Notes: generated from the sequence alone by a model not told the origin. A stretch of 64,000 nt of DNA from Mucilaginibacter aquaedulcis (GCF_030409325.1 NZ_JAUFPR010000001.1:682001-746000); one strand, 5' to 3'. Positions 26,572-36,873 are shown, numbered from the stretch's first letter. Numbers and translations are program-made.

Positions 26572-27393
26572 TCACTCATGTAAAACCAGGATAGCCTTAA
26601 CCGAGTGGTTCATGACCTGGTTAACGGTACTACGGTTAAACAGTCTGTAAATAACATTATGGTGATGTTTAACAAGGCAAAGAATGTCCGTTTCGTTCTT
26701 TTCTATAAACTCCATTATACCATTGAAAGGGCTGCTATCCTTCAAATTATTAAACTGAAGTTCAGTATGCGGAAGAAGTTCTTTTAGATGATCCTCTCCT
26801 CTTTGAATATGTTTAGCATCCGCATTCTCCTCTACATACAATACCTGCAATTTTTTGGAATGGAAAGCTTTTACCATTTCGTTTAGCGCCATAACATCGC
26901 TTGATGACAATTTGGTTTCGTAATCTGTTGCCAGCGTTATGGCCGGGATATCAGGGAAACGGCTTTCCAGCGGAATGATCAATGTCGGAAACTTCACTTT
27001 GGTGACCATCATACTTGCATTACTGCCCACGATACCGGCAAGGCCCGTAGCACCGGTAATTCCCATTGCCAGCAATTCTACCGGGTTGTTATCAATATAT
27101 TTGGTGATTACATTTTTTAAAAAGCCAACATCGCAAAGTGTGTTAACCTTTACATGCTTAAATTCCTCCTTTGCTGTATAAACCGAAGCCCAATCTTTTA
27201 AGGCCTCCCGTTTATTGCGGTAATAATCTTCAATAAATATCGCGTTATATGTGCTGTTATTGATGCCTTCCGTTGGGTGGATGGCATGGATGGCGCACAC
27301 CTCCAGTTTCAGCAATACAGCAAGCGACATGGCGTACTCCATCGCATTGGCAGCGCTCGGTGAAAAATCAGTAGCAACCAGGATCTGTTTCAT
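26572..27393 (-). CDS. Universal stress protein with two Usp domains
   Basis: 273 residues from the start at 27393, which gives the standard MKQILVATDFSPSA opening; the frame is open 30 codons further up, into the pit stop region, but without family similarity. Domain 1 is about 1-140 with the nucleotide-loop pattern MGITGATGLAGIVGSNA; domain 2 is about 145-273 (ITLATDYETKLSSSD, ending HSVKAILVLHE) and its glycine loop is degenerate. It begins 17 bases after the stop of the phosphate transporter, so the two are an operon. Role probably in stress or phosphate status. Confidence 0.9.
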   Translation of the reverse strand: MKQILVATDFSPSAANAMEYAMSLAVLLKLEVCAIHAIHPTEGINNSTYNAIFIEDYYRNKREALKDWASVYTAKEEFKHVKVNTLCDVGFLKNVITKYIDNNPVELLAMGITGATGLAGIVGSNASMMVTKVKFPTLIIPLESRFPDIPAITLATDYETKLSSSDVMALNEMVKAFHSKKLQVLYVEENADAKHIQRGEDHLKELLPHTELQFNNLKDSSPFNGIMEFIEKNETDILCLVKHHHNVIYRLFNRSTVNQVMNHSVKAILVLHE

Positions 27394-27410
27394 TGTTGAT
27401 GGATTAGGTT

Positions 27411-28832
27411 TTATACAAATAAATGAAATAACATAAACAGTAACAAAGCTAAAATAATGGAAACCGGCAGGGTTAATACCCATGCCAGTGCTATATTTTT
27501 CAGGGTTTTGTTATTGAGATTACCTTTACCTCCGGATGCCACCATGGCACCTGCAATACCGCTTGATAATACGTGCGTTGTACTCACCGGTAAACCGAAT
27601 GCGGTACTAAGGCCGATAGTTGAGGCGGCTACAATCTCAGATGTGGCTCCCTGGGCATAGTTCAGGTGTTCGTTTCCTATCTTTTCACCAATAGTAACTA
27701 CAATTCGCTTCCATCCAATCATTGTGCCCAATCCGAGTGATAGAGATATGGTTGCTATTACCCATACCGGTGCAAAATCGGTTACATGCTCCAGCTCATT
27801 TGCCGCATGTTCAAGGGTATCTTTTTCCTTTCCTGTCAGCACAACCCGGTTATCTTTAAGCAATCCTCTGATATCCTTAATCACTCCTTCTACCTGTTTG
27901 CGGTAACGGTAAGTTTTAGCCACTTCTTTTTCATTCTTTTCGGCCAAAGAGGTTTTGGTTTGATTTACTGCCGCGCCAAGTGCTGCTAATACCGGTTCTT
28001 TTGCATTATTGTTGAGGTATTTGCTAATCACCTGTTCTGTCTGATTTAATGCCGCGGTCACTTTATCATTGGGGATGGCATGGTTAACTGCAAATCGTGC
28101 AGGCATAAATGCGATCAGGATAAGCATAAATAACCCTACCCCTTTTTGTCCATCGTTGCTGCCATGAAAAAAACTGACCAATGTACAGGTAGTGATCAAT
28201 AACAATCGGATATGTATAGGTGGCCGGTCATTTTCGCCGGAAGGGATATGAAACAGCGCATGTGATTTGGTTACATGTTTCAGGAACAACATCAATAAAG
28301 CAGCTGCACCAAAACCAATTATAGGTGATAATATCAGTGACGAACCAATCTCTTCCGCTTTTTCCCAGTTTACACCGGGGCCATTATAATACCAGGTAAA
28401 TGCCAAACCTGCTCCTATCATTGCTCCGATCATGGTATGTGAGCTGGAACAGGGAATGCCCAAATACCAGGTCCACAAATTCCAGATGATGGATGCCCAT
28501 AAAACCGACAACACTAAACACGCACCCACACTAACCGGCAGGGTCATTAGTTTATCCAATGGCACCAGTTTTAAAATTCCCATGGCTACGGTTACCCCTC
28601 CGAGGAAAACGCCGAGAAAGTTCCATGCCCCCGACCAGGGTATGGCATAAACTGGTTTTAACGCTTTGGTATATATAACTGTGGCAACAGCATTGGCTGT
28701 GTCGTGAAATCCATTTACAAATTCAAAACCTATTACTGCCAGAACACACAGAATAAAAACAATTAAAATATATCCGCTTAAATCAACATGGCCAAGAAAA
28801 GGAAAAATTGCAGCGATAAATGAATGATGCAT
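27411..28832 (-). CDS. pit: PiT-family inorganic phosphate transporter
   Basis: 473 residues, integral membrane. Both family repeats are present: FVNGFHDTANAVATV near residue 37 and FFHGSNDGQKG in the second half, plus CSSSHTMIGA and GLPVSTTHVLSS. Between the two halves lies a hydrophilic loop of about 100 residues. PiT proteins take up metal-phosphate in symport with protons or sodium at relatively low affinity. It is divergent from the secreted phosphoesterase gene across a 384-base region with an imperfect direct repeat, and is transcribed with the universal stress protein. Confidence 0.92.
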   Translation of the reverse strand: MHHSFIAAIFPFLGHVDLSGYILIVFILCVLAVIGFEFVNGFHDTANAVATVIYTKALKPVYAIPWSGAWNFLGVFLGGVTVAMGILKLVPLDKLMTLPVSVGACLVLSVLWASIIWNLWTWYLGIPCSSSHTMIGAMIGAGLAFTWYYNGPGVNWEKAEEIGSSLILSPIIGFGAAALLMLFLKHVTKSHALFHIPSGENDRPPIHIRLLLITTCTLVSFFHGSNDGQKGVGLFMLILIAFMPARFAVNHAIPNDKVTAALNQTEQVISKYLNNNAKEPVLAALGAAVNQTKTSLAEKNEKEVAKTYRYRKQVEGVIKDIRGLLKDNRVVLTGKEKDTLEHAANELEHVTDFAPVWVIATISLSLGLGTMIGWKRIVVTIGEKIGNEHLNYAQGATSEIVAASTIGLSTAFGLPVSTTHVLSSGIAGAMVASGGKGNLNNKTLKNIALAWVLTLPVSIILALLLFMLFHLFV

Positions 28833-28948
28833 AAAACAGGGGTTGACGACGGCAGGTCTTTATAACCTGTTGCTCGTGTTTCAAATAACTGATTTCCAGG
28901 TTTCTTTAAAGCAAAATTCAGGTTAATATATTATTACCTTATGAATTA

Positions 28949-28986
28949 AACAGTTATTTACCTATGCATTTTCAGACTATCTTATT
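28949..28986 (+). repeat. Imperfect direct repeat, copy 1, between pit and the PHP gene
   Basis: About 38 bases matching 29125-29161, with the identical core TTTTCAGACTAT at 28969-28980. The two copies are about 176 bases apart inside the divergent promoter region. Could be a duplicated regulator site. Confidence 0.6.
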
Positions 28987-29124
28987 CATAGTTATAGTTT
29001 AGATATGATCTATACCCTTAACAGACCAAGATATCAGCCGTTGCCGGGAGCCACAAAAAACAAATTTTTCTTTTCATAACAAGACTCTGTTAATACCACC
29101 CTAACAATATCATATTGATTTATT

Positions 29125-29161
29125 AACAGTACAATACCCATGCTTTTCAGACTATACTATT
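29125..29161 (+). repeat. Imperfect direct repeat, copy 2, before the PHP gene
   Basis: Second copy with core TTTTCAGACTAT at 29144-29155, 56 bases before the start of the phosphoesterase gene. Both copies are in the same orientation. Confidence 0.6.
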
Positions 29162-29216
29162 AAACAACTAATCAGGGGATTATCAAAAACCTCAATTAAT
29201 AAAACAATTATAACAA

Positions 29217-30407
29217 ATGAAAAAAATCTTAATGTGCTGCCTGATGCTATCTGCGCTTACGCAAGTTACTTATGCGCAGATCCAGGAAAAGGAAGATATC
29301 CAAAAGCACCCCTCTCTTCCGGATATACCGGGTTACAAAACACTCAAATGTGATTTTCATATGCATACCGTTTTTTCTGACGGACATGTATGGCCATCCT
29401 TCCGTGTTAATGAGGCATTGCGGGACGGGCTTGATGCCATTTCCATCACTGAGCATATTGATTTTGAAGGCTTTCCGGATGAAATAAAGCGGGACTACAA
29501 TAAATCATACGAAATAGCTGCAGAGGCCGCCAAAAATAAAGATCTGCTCGTTATCAAAGGGGTAGAAATTTCGCCGCGGGTACCACCTTATCACAATAAT
29601 GCCCTGTTTTTAACTGATGACAATGTTTTACCGATTGATTACATGAAGAGCGGTAAAAAACAGTTTGTAATGAAAGATCATATGACCCATGAGGAGTTGC
29701 TGGCTCCTTTTCTTGAAGCGCAAAAACAGGGTTCATTTGTTTCTTATAACCATCCCGGGTATAGCTGGTGGGATAAAAAAGACACCGCCATATTTACCTC
29801 CTTTCATAAAGAATTGCTGGAAAGAAAGATTCTTTCTGGTATTGAAGTAGCCAACTCGGGAGTTTATAATATTATAGCACATCGTCTGGCCATGAAGTAT
29901 AACCTCACCATGCTGTGCAATACAGATGAACATTATGACATGTATCCACGGTATGCCAAAACGCATCGCCCGATGACACTTGTTTTTGCCAGGGATAAAA
30001 GTGTGGCCGCGATTAAAGAGGCCTTAATAGCACGCAGAACCGCACTTTACTTTGATAACTATATTGTTGCCAGAGCCTCGGAAGCAGAGGCGTTTTTTAA
30101 AGCCGCCGTGCAGGCTACAACTGAGAGGAAGACGAGAAACGGAGAACCCATACTACTGGTACACTTATATAATAATAGTGATATCCCTTTTAATATAAAG
30201 GCTACCAGCGATTATAATATTGAGAAATATCCATTGGGGCAAATCTCCCTAACAGCTCACGATACAACTACCGTGATCTTGAAAGCAGTCTGGAAGTATC
30301 CAAAAGAAACAACACTCAAAATGCACGTGACCAATATATTGGTTTCGCCGGACGAAGATTTAAGTACCGGCTTCCAATTGTTGACCGACGACGGTAAGAC
30401 GCGATAA
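29217..30407 (+). CDS. Secreted PHP-domain metallo-phosphoesterase
   Basis: 396 residues. Signal peptide 1-20 (cleavage after TYA). The PHP metal-binding motifs are visible: DFHMHTVFSDG (46-56, H48 and H50), ITEHIDF (77-83), KGVEISP, YNHPGYSW and CNTDEHYD. The domain is followed by a C-terminal beta-rich part (about 300-396). The arrangement matches the secreted phosphodiesterases named Sb-PDE-type in public annotation, which cleave phosphodi- or triesters; the physiological substrate is not known. It starts an apparent two-gene operon with the phosphodiester glycosidase 33 bases downstream, beside a phosphate transporter. Inference: liberation of phosphate from an organic phosphodiester outside the cytoplasm. 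Confidence 0.85.
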   Translation: MKKILMCCLMLSALTQVTYAQIQEKEDIQKHPSLPDIPGYKTLKCDFHMHTVFSDGHVWPSFRVNEALRDGLDAISITEHIDFEGFPDEIKRDYNKSYEIAAEAAKNKDLLVIKGVEISPRVPPYHNNALFLTDDNVLPIDYMKSGKKQFVMKDHMTHEELLAPFLEAQKQGSFVSYNHPGYSWWDKKDTAIFTSFHKELLERKILSGIEVANSGVYNIIAHRLAMKYNLTMLCNTDEHYDMYPRYAKTHRPMTLVFARDKSVAAIKEALIARRTALYFDNYIVARASEAEAFFKAAVQATTERKTRNGEPILLVHLYNNSDIPFNIKATSDYNIEKYPLGQISLTAHDTTTVILKAVWKYPKETTLKMHVTNILVSPDEDLSTGFQLLTDDGKTR

Positions 30408-30440
30408 TTTCCGAAACTTTTTAAACTCTAACATCATCAT

Positions 30441-31289
30441 ATGCGCTTTTTTATAATAGTTACAGCATTCCTGCTAAACGCGGGAACTTTATTCGCACAA
30501 ACAGATTCAATAAACTTTAAACGGGTTGAATGGGAAACAAAGCGTATAGCTCCCGGAGTCCGTTTAAAACAAGCATGGTTCAGAAACAAATCATTGTTTA
30601 AATCAAATCAGCTGATATCTGTTCTGCAAATTAATCAACATGGTAAAAATAAGATCAGTATTGCTTATGAAACTAAGCTTAAAAGAAAAACCAGCGATTT
30701 TGGAAGTGAGAGCCAAGCTCTTGCTGCCCTTAACGGTACTTTCTTCGATGTGAAAAATGGCGGATCTGTTGATTTCATAAAGGCTAACGGCCAGATAATT
30801 AACGAAAACCGTTTAGGAAAAAACAATATCCGTGAACAGCGCGAACAAGCCGCATTAGTGATAAAAGATGGCTTATTACATATAGCCGGATGGGATGGCA
30901 GCGCCGATTGGGAACACAAGCTTGATGGCCAGGATATTATGTTAACGGGCCCATTGTTATTGCAGGATGACAAGCTGGCTAAACTTGATTCAAACAGTTT
31001 TAATAAAACCCGCAATCCACGGTCGGCTATCGCGGTAACCCGTCATAATCAAGTATTGATGATCACTGTGGATGGCCGTGACGCAAATTCAGCCGGAGTT
31101 ACCATATTCGAGCTCCGCACTATCCTACGCTGGCTGGGCTGTAAGGAAGGTGCAAACCTGGACGGTGGAGGCTCAACAACTTTATGGGTGAAAGGCCCTG
31201 GTGTGGTAAACTACCCTTCTGACAGCAGGCAGTGGACTCATAACGGGCAGCGTAAAGTTGCTAACGCTGTACTGGTTAAAAGAGATTAA
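30441..31289 (+). CDS. Secreted NAGPA-type phosphodiester glycosidase
   Basis: 282 residues. Signal peptide 1-19. The NAGPA (DUF2233) domain covers most of the rest, with ALNGTFFDVKNGG, RNPRSAIAVTRHNQVLMITVDGRD and the diagnostic NLDGGGSTTLWV. The family includes the uncovering enzyme that removes GlcNAc from GlcNAc-1-P diesters and bacterial relatives acting on other sugar phosphodiesters. It follows the PHP phosphoesterase by 33 bases. Convergent with the SusCD locus 3. Exact sugar unknown. Confidence 0.88.
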   Translation: MRFFIIVTAFLLNAGTLFAQTDSINFKRVEWETKRIAPGVRLKQAWFRNKSLFKSNQLISVLQINQHGKNKISIAYETKLKRKTSDFGSESQALAALNGTFFDVKNGGSVDFIKANGQIINENRLGKNNIREQREQAALVIKDGLLHIAGWDGSADWEHKLDGQDIMLTGPLLLQDDKLAKLDSNSFNKTRNPRSAIAVTRHNQVLMITVDGRDANSAGVTIFELRTILRWLGCKEGANLDGGGSTTLWVKGPGVVNYPSDSRQWTHNGQRKVANAVLVKRD

Positions 31290-31298
31290 CAATAAAAC

Positions 31299-31324
31299 AG
31301 CCTTAAAGCGTTTGCTTTAAGGCT
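31299..31324 (+). terminator. Hairpin after the phosphodiester glycosidase gene
   Basis: Perfect 11-bp stem (AGCCTTAAAGC, 31299-31309, with 31314-31324) with GTTT loop; the following ATTAATATT is a poor T-tract, so termination may be partial. Confidence 0.6.
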
Positions 31325-31410
31325 ATTAATATTATCAAGGCTTATTCCTCTGTTACATCCTCCATTTGAAAAAGTAAATTACCTTTTATACCCAAGTTTA
31401 ATAGTTTATA

Positions 31411-31456
31411 AAATAATAATGCGGCGCACATTAACATGTGCGCGGCATTATTATTT
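31411..31456. terminator. Long hairpin terminator after susD3
   Basis: A 12-bp arm (31411-31422 with 31445-31456), one G-G mismatch, then a 7-bp inner stem GCGCACA/TGTGCGC with loop TTAACA. It sits 24 bases past the susD3 stop on the minus strand between convergent operons. Outer arm is AT-only at its ends. Confidence 0.8.
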
Positions 31457-31479
31457 GCAGGGTTATCATTAAAGTGGTA

Positions 31480-33270
31480 TTACCAACCCTGATTTTGTTT
31501 CAGTTTTGGGTTTAACACCAATTCTGATTGTGGTATCGGGTAGTAATAAAATTTGTCGTCCCATACCCTTAAAGCATCATAATTTACCAACCAATGAATG
31601 TTACCCGATGTACCTTTTGTAAGGTTTACCGAGGTAATTGGAACCAGGTAGTAAACCACGCCTTTTACGGTTGTGGCAGGCACTGTGGTAACAAAATCAA
31701 CATTTAACACACCATCGCCATTGGTAGCGTAATAGGTGTTCATTGCCGGTACGTAAATACCGTAGTAAGGCATGGTCATTAATTGTCCGGCTTTCCATCG
31801 TTTAATATCGTCAAACCTAAGTCCCTCAGAAAACAGCTCTACACCACGCTCTCTCCTGATCTCCAGTAAAGCCGGATCGGATATGTTAGGAAAATAAGTT
31901 GACGTTAAATAAGGATCTGCCTTTGTTGGATAAAGCGCATTGGTAATGCCAGCCCGGAGTCTGATCTGTGCTATCGTACTGGCCCAGTCTGCTGCGGTAA
32001 ACTGGCCAAGCTCTGCTTTTGCTTCTGCCGCGTTTAAAAGAATTTCTGCATAACGGAAAACAGGTACAGAGTTGGTGTTTAGCCCGCTCAGATCTGATTT
32101 GGTATCATCAAGGCTGTATTTTAAGATATCGTACCCTGTATACGTATACCCAAAATCAGGAGGAGCCGATGTACCGTTGGCTCTTTTGTAGCCATTGCAA
32201 CGAATAGTTTGCTGCAGCCTCAGATCCCGGTTTTTAACTTCGCTCACAAAGGAAAGTGTATCATATCCGCTTTTATCGGTAAACCTGCTGCCGTCAGCAT
32301 TTAAATAGCAATTGATGAATTGCTTTATCGGGCTGGTTCTGAAACCCAGCGTAGGGCTGATGAAAAGCTGGTTCAACGAACTATAAAGCTTTAAAGAGCT
32401 GCTGTAAACAGAGGCAAGCAAAACTTCATCGCTCCAGGGTGTTTCTGTGGTAAACAGCGCCCGGTAATCTGAAGTGGGACTGCCTGTATTATGCAGTTTG
32501 TAATTGCCAGAACTAATGATCTGTGAAGAAGCATCTAACGAAGCATTTAAAAAAGCAGATGCTGTTCCTGTTAAATTCAACTCTGTATGATACTTGCGAT
32601 AAGTACCCTCAAACAGGCAAAACCTTGATTTGAGCGCCAAAGCAACCCATTTAGTAACAGTGCTGCTGCCGGGATCTTTTGTTGCGGTTAAATTGGCAAT
32701 GGCAAAATTAAGATCTGCAACAATAGAGTCGGCAACCAATGTTCTTGGGTCCTGCGGCTTATATAACTCATTGTCATTAGGCGCCAGCGCATGGCTATAC
32801 CAGGGTACATCGCCATATTGCTTCAGCATGCGGTAATAAAAATAGGCTCTGAAATACCTTGCCAGGCCGTTATAATTGTTCCTGGTAACTAAAGGTATTG
32901 TGCTGTTGGTGTTATTATCCAGAAAATAATTGATATTTCTTAAAATTGGCCATGATGCTTTCCATCCACCGGAGTTGGCACTGTTAAGCGCCTGGTCTGC
33001 AATGGCGTTGTTGGCGTTTGTAGATGCCGACATAATTGGCGGAATGGTATTACCGGTAATATAATCAGAGGTATTGTCTGAAGTGGCAAGATATGCTGCA
33101 CTGGGAGTTTGGTCAACATAAAAAGAGTTGACGTATATGGCAAGGTCGTTAGCGCTTGCAAATACTTTAGCAGGCGTAAGATTGGAAAAGGGTTCCTTAT
33201 CCAAAAACTTTCTGCAACCGGTTATCCCGAGTGCACAAATAAGGGTAAAAAATAAAATAAGCTTTTTCAT
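31480..33270 (-). CDS. SusD/RagB-type outer-membrane lipoprotein (locus 3)
   Basis: 596 residues, longer than the two other SusD proteins. Lipobox GITGC (Cys 19); SusD helices (RYFRAYFYYRMLKQYGDVPWY); RERGVELFSEGLRFDDIKRWKAG; end PIPQSELVLNPKLKQNQGW. It is the last gene of the minus-strand operon and is encoded 18 bases after susC3. Its 3' end faces the phosphodiester glycosidase gene, making a phosphodiester-derived ligand worth considering, though nothing in the SusD sequence itself shows this. Confidence 0.95.
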   Translation of the reverse strand: MKKLILFFTLICALGITGCRKFLDKEPFSNLTPAKVFASANDLAIYVNSFYVDQTPSAAYLATSDNTSDYITGNTIPPIMSASTNANNAIADQALNSANSGGWKASWPILRNINYFLDNNTNSTIPLVTRNNYNGLARYFRAYFYYRMLKQYGDVPWYSHALAPNDNELYKPQDPRTLVADSIVADLNFAIANLTATKDPGSSTVTKWVALALKSRFCLFEGTYRKYHTELNLTGTASAFLNASLDASSQIISSGNYKLHNTGSPTSDYRALFTTETPWSDEVLLASVYSSSLKLYSSLNQLFISPTLGFRTSPIKQFINCYLNADGSRFTDKSGYDTLSFVSEVKNRDLRLQQTIRCNGYKRANGTSAPPDFGYTYTGYDILKYSLDDTKSDLSGLNTNSVPVFRYAEILLNAAEAKAELGQFTAADWASTIAQIRLRAGITNALYPTKADPYLTSTYFPNISDPALLEIRRERGVELFSEGLRFDDIKRWKAGQLMTMPYYGIYVPAMNTYYATNGDGVLNVDFVTTVPATTVKGVVYYLVPITSVNLTKGTSGNIHWLVNYDALRVWDDKFYYYPIPQSELVLNPKLKQNQGW

Positions 33271-33288
33271 ATTTCTTTTTAAAATGGC

Positions 33289-36200
33289 CTAAAGGGTTAA
33301 ATTGATTCCAAACGAATAAGACTTCAACATAGGGTACAAGTACCCGTTACCTGAATTTGGATTAACCTCAGGATCGGAACCATTAATGAGTTCAGGGTCA
33401 AAGTTCTGCGCCCATTTGCTTAGTGGCGTTATGGTTAAAAGATTTTGGCCGGTAACAAAAACTCTGGCATTACTAAATCCCATTTTTGATACCCATTGCT
33501 TCGGCAGGTTATAAGTAATGTTTACATTTTTTAAACGCATATAGGCTGCGTTTTGTAAATACCTGGTTTGTACCACAGCCAGTTCTCTTGTGCCGCTTAA
33601 AGCAACATATCCTCTGTATCTTGGCCAGTAGGCATTAGTGTTAGTTTCTGACCATGTGTTGGCCAACTGGTTTGATGGTATGGAGCCGTAAGGACGGTTA
33701 TATTGGCCCCAGAATAAGCCAGACTCCGTTCCGGGCCACCAGTCCTGATGACCTATACCCTGAATAAAGGCACTGAATGAGAAATTTTTAACGTTTAAAC
33801 CCAGGTTTACACCGTACATGTATCTCGGTTGCGAATTTCCGATCACCTTTAAATCACCATGGTCTGCCAGCGTACCCTTGCCTATGTTAATAAAACCATC
33901 GCCATTTAAATCTTTGAACTTAATATCGCCCGGCATCGGGATATTGGAGTTAGATACGCTGATATAATTTATCTGGTTAGGATGAGGCCCGGCCAGATCG
34001 GCCGCGGTGTATAAACCATCTGTAACAAAGCCCCACATTTCTCCAAGTCTTTCACCTTTGTAATAGGTGCTTACCCCGTTGTAAGGTAAAATACCATTGG
34101 GATTGTTGTATTTGGTGATGCTTGCAACGTAATCTGACAAGGAAATGCCGATAGAATAGCTTACTGAATTTGAAATACGATCGCGCCAGTTTAAAGAAAG
34201 TTCCCAGCCATTAGTTCGCAGGTTTGAAAAATTGCCGTTAGGTACTGCCGCGCCGAAAGTTGCAGGCAGCGGTTGGCTCGGGGTAAACATTCCGGTAGTG
34301 GCCCGCGAATAATAATCAAACGAAGCAGTAAGCCTGTTTTTGAACATAGCAATATCCAATCCTCCATCAATGGTAGTAGATGTTTCCCAGGTTAAGTTTG
34401 TTGGCAAAACATTAGGATTTTGGGTATAAGTTGGATAAGCACCGTTAATGGCAACACCTGTTGCTTGTTTTACAGTCATTTGCGGAATAAATTGGTAAGG
34501 GTTGATATTACCATTTCCCAGGCTGCCGTAAGAACCTCTTAACTTAAATTCATCCAGCCAGTTTGATGCAAACTGCATGAAATTTTCTTTGGATACCACC
34601 CAACCTGCTGAAACAGATGGAAAGAAACCAAACTGCGAATACGACGGAAATTTGGAAGAGCCATCATACCGCCCGTTTACTTCTAAAAGATACTTCTCAT
34701 CGTAATTATAGTTCAACCTGCCAAAAAAACCTGCAATGCTCCACTCGTTACCGCCCCCGGTGGTGACGTAATTAGTGCCGTTCAGCAAATTAAAATCGGC
34801 CAAAGTAGGGTCAATCAGACCATCTCTCTGAAAACTGTTGGTGTTTATTAAATTGTCTTCGATGTTTGTACCTGCAAGCAGCCTGAATGAATGTTTTCCA
34901 TAGTTTTGTTTACCTTCTGCGTAAACATTGGTAGTCCAATACTTGGTTAGTGTGGTGGCATTCTTCAAATAGTTATTGGTACTCTGCCCGGTTTGACCCT
35001 GGCCTGCGCTATAAGCTACTGGGTAAAATTGCGACAATACATTGTAATTGGTGTACGCGTATGTAAAATCAGCCTTCAGGTTTAAGTAGTTTTTAATCAG
35101 ATCGGCATTCAGCGAAACGGTATTTCTAAAATACAGTTGTGATGTATACGAATGATTGTTCCCGCTTGCTAAATCGCCAACTCCGAGGTAAGAAGATGGG
35201 GTAAATGACCCATCCGGATTGTATATTGAACCAATTGGCGGCGCGGAAACGTCAAGATACCTGGTAACCGGCGAAGCCCCGTTAGTAAGCGGATAGGAAT
35301 AGTTGTAAATATTAAAATCCACATTATCTGTTAGCGTTAACCAGGGTTTGATGTGTACATCTCCCTTTGTACGCAGGTTATACCTGTTAAAATTATCAGG
35401 ATTATAGTTGTATATCCCACCCTGATTATAATAACGACCTGATATATAGTAGTCGGCCTTTTCGCCACCTCCAGAAACATTCAAAGCATACTCTGAAGCA
35501 GGCATAGAGGATTTGTATAATTCTTTATACCAATCAACACTACCATAATAATTATACTTTCCTGTAGCAGGGTCAACAGTTATTTTGGGAAGTGAGGGAT
35601 TTGTATTTCTGGCCTTTAAAGAATCCAGATAGGCCGGGCTTAGTGGCACACCGGCAATGATAGATGTAGGATAAGAGCGGTAATCATACCAGCCCTCGTA
35701 AGAGTTTACGTAGGCCTGTGTCCAGTCATAGGCATTACTTACAACAGAGGGATTTATCGTTTTTTGATTAACCGTATAATTTGCACTAAAGTTGACCTGG
35801 GTTTTCCCTGCTTTTGCACTTTTTGTAGTGATCAGCACTACGCCATAGGCACCCCTTGCACCATAAATGGCACTTGAAGCAGCATCTTTTAACACTGTAA
35901 TACTTGCAATATCATTAGGGTTTACAAGGCTTGGATCGCCAGACACGCCGTCAATTAACACCAATGCCGATGCAGGTGTAGCTGTGGCACTACCTATAGA
36001 TGTGTTTCCCCTGACATTAAATGACGGCGCTCTGATGGGCTTACCATCTGTGAAATTGATATTTAAGTTTGGGATTTCGCCTTGTAAGCCCCTTGCTATG
36101 TTAGGCTGAGGTCTGTCTTCAAGCACATCGCCGCCTATTTGGGTTATTGCACCGGTTAAATCAATTTTCTTTTGGGTTCCGTAACCTACTACCACTACCT

Positions 36201-36873
36201 CATTAAGCCCCTTGTTAGAGGCCTTCATGCTCATGTTCATGGTTATTTCCTTTTGGCCATTTGCCTGAACAGTTTGCTCCTGTGTATCGTAGCCAATAAA
36301 ATGGAAACTCAGGGTTGACTTATCGGGCACATTGATCAAATATTTTCCACTATTATCAGTTACCGCTGAGTTTTTACCCCCTTTTTCACTGATAGTAACA
36401 CCCGGCAAAGGTTGTCCCGTGTCGTCAATTATCCGGCCGGTTACGCTTACTATTGGTGCTACAGCTTGTACAATTACGTCTTTGCCGGGCGCCTCCTGTT
36501 TAACTTTCAAAAAAATATTTGTGGCATTTACCTGTACAATCTCTCCTTTATATCCCTTAAGAAGCTCTTTAAGGATATTAATAACAGATTGATTGCTTAC
36601 AGTAATGTTAACCTTTTGGTTCAGGTTGATATCCTTTGAGTTGTAGCCCAGGTTAAAATCTGTCTTTTGCTCTATGAGCTTCAAAGCAGCTTCCAAAGAA
36701 GTATGCTGAACGCTTAGGCTTATTCTGGTATCGTTCATGGTTTGGCCCTTCATGGTGGTGGCCATACACATGGTTGGCAATAACAAGATAAGGGCAATTT
36801 GAATACGCATAAATTTAAAAAGGAAATTAATGGTATGGGGTATGGGTATATTTTTACAAATATTTATTCGCAT
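33289..36873 (-). CDS. SusC/RagA-type TonB-dependent receptor with STN domain (locus 3)
   Basis: 1194 residues. N-terminal signal region to about 44 (Met 22 is an alternative start that still keeps the signal peptide); STN domain about 49-124; carboxypeptidase-D-like domain about 143-217 (SVTGRIIDDTGQPLPGVTI); plug from about 223 (NEVVVVGYGTQKK) to about 350; barrel to the end (YSFGINLTL). FKDLNGDGFINIG near the C-terminus is the common SusC calcium-loop-like motif. Works with SusD3; should be switched on by the sigma/FecR pair encoded upstream on the same strand. Confidence 0.95.
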   Translation of the reverse strand: MRINICKNIPIPHTINFLFKFMRIQIALILLLPTMCMATTMKGQTMNDTRISLSVQHTSLEAALKLIEQKTDFNLGYNSKDINLNQKVNITVSNQSVINILKELLKGYKGEIVQVNATNIFLKVKQEAPGKDVIVQAVAPIVSVTGRIIDDTGQPLPGVTISEKGGKNSAVTDNSGKYLINVPDKSTLSFHFIGYDTQEQTVQANGQKEITMNMSMKASNKGLNEVVVVGYGTQKKIDLTGAITQIGGDVLEDRPQPNIARGLQGEIPNLNINFTDGKPIRAPSFNVRGNTSIGSATATPASALVLIDGVSGDPSLVNPNDIASITVLKDAASSAIYGARGAYGVVLITTKSAKAGKTQVNFSANYTVNQKTINPSVVSNAYDWTQAYVNSYEGWYDYRSYPTSIIAGVPLSPAYLDSLKARNTNPSLPKITVDPATGKYNYYGSVDWYKELYKSSMPASEYALNVSGGGEKADYYISGRYYNQGGIYNYNPDNFNRYNLRTKGDVHIKPWLTLTDNVDFNIYNYSYPLTNGASPVTRYLDVSAPPIGSIYNPDGSFTPSSYLGVGDLASGNNHSYTSQLYFRNTVSLNADLIKNYLNLKADFTYAYTNYNVLSQFYPVAYSAGQGQTGQSTNNYLKNATTLTKYWTTNVYAEGKQNYGKHSFRLLAGTNIEDNLINTNSFQRDGLIDPTLADFNLLNGTNYVTTGGGNEWSIAGFFGRLNYNYDEKYLLEVNGRYDGSSKFPSYSQFGFFPSVSAGWVVSKENFMQFASNWLDEFKLRGSYGSLGNGNINPYQFIPQMTVKQATGVAINGAYPTYTQNPNVLPTNLTWETSTTIDGGLDIAMFKNRLTASFDYYSRATTGMFTPSQPLPATFGAAVPNGNFSNLRTNGWELSLNWRDRISNSVSYSIGISLSDYVASITKYNNPNGILPYNGVSTYYKGERLGEMWGFVTDGLYTAADLAGPHPNQINYISVSNSNIPMPGDIKFKDLNGDGFINIGKGTLADHGDLKVIGNSQPRYMYGVNLGLNVKNFSFSAFIQGIGHQDWWPGTESGLFWGQYNRPYGSIPSNQLANTWSETNTNAYWPRYRGYVALSGTRELAVVQTRYLQNAAYMRLKNVNITYNLPKQWVSKMGFSNARVFVTGQNLLTITPLSKWAQNFDPELINGSDPEVNPNSGNGYLYPMLKSYSFGINLTL

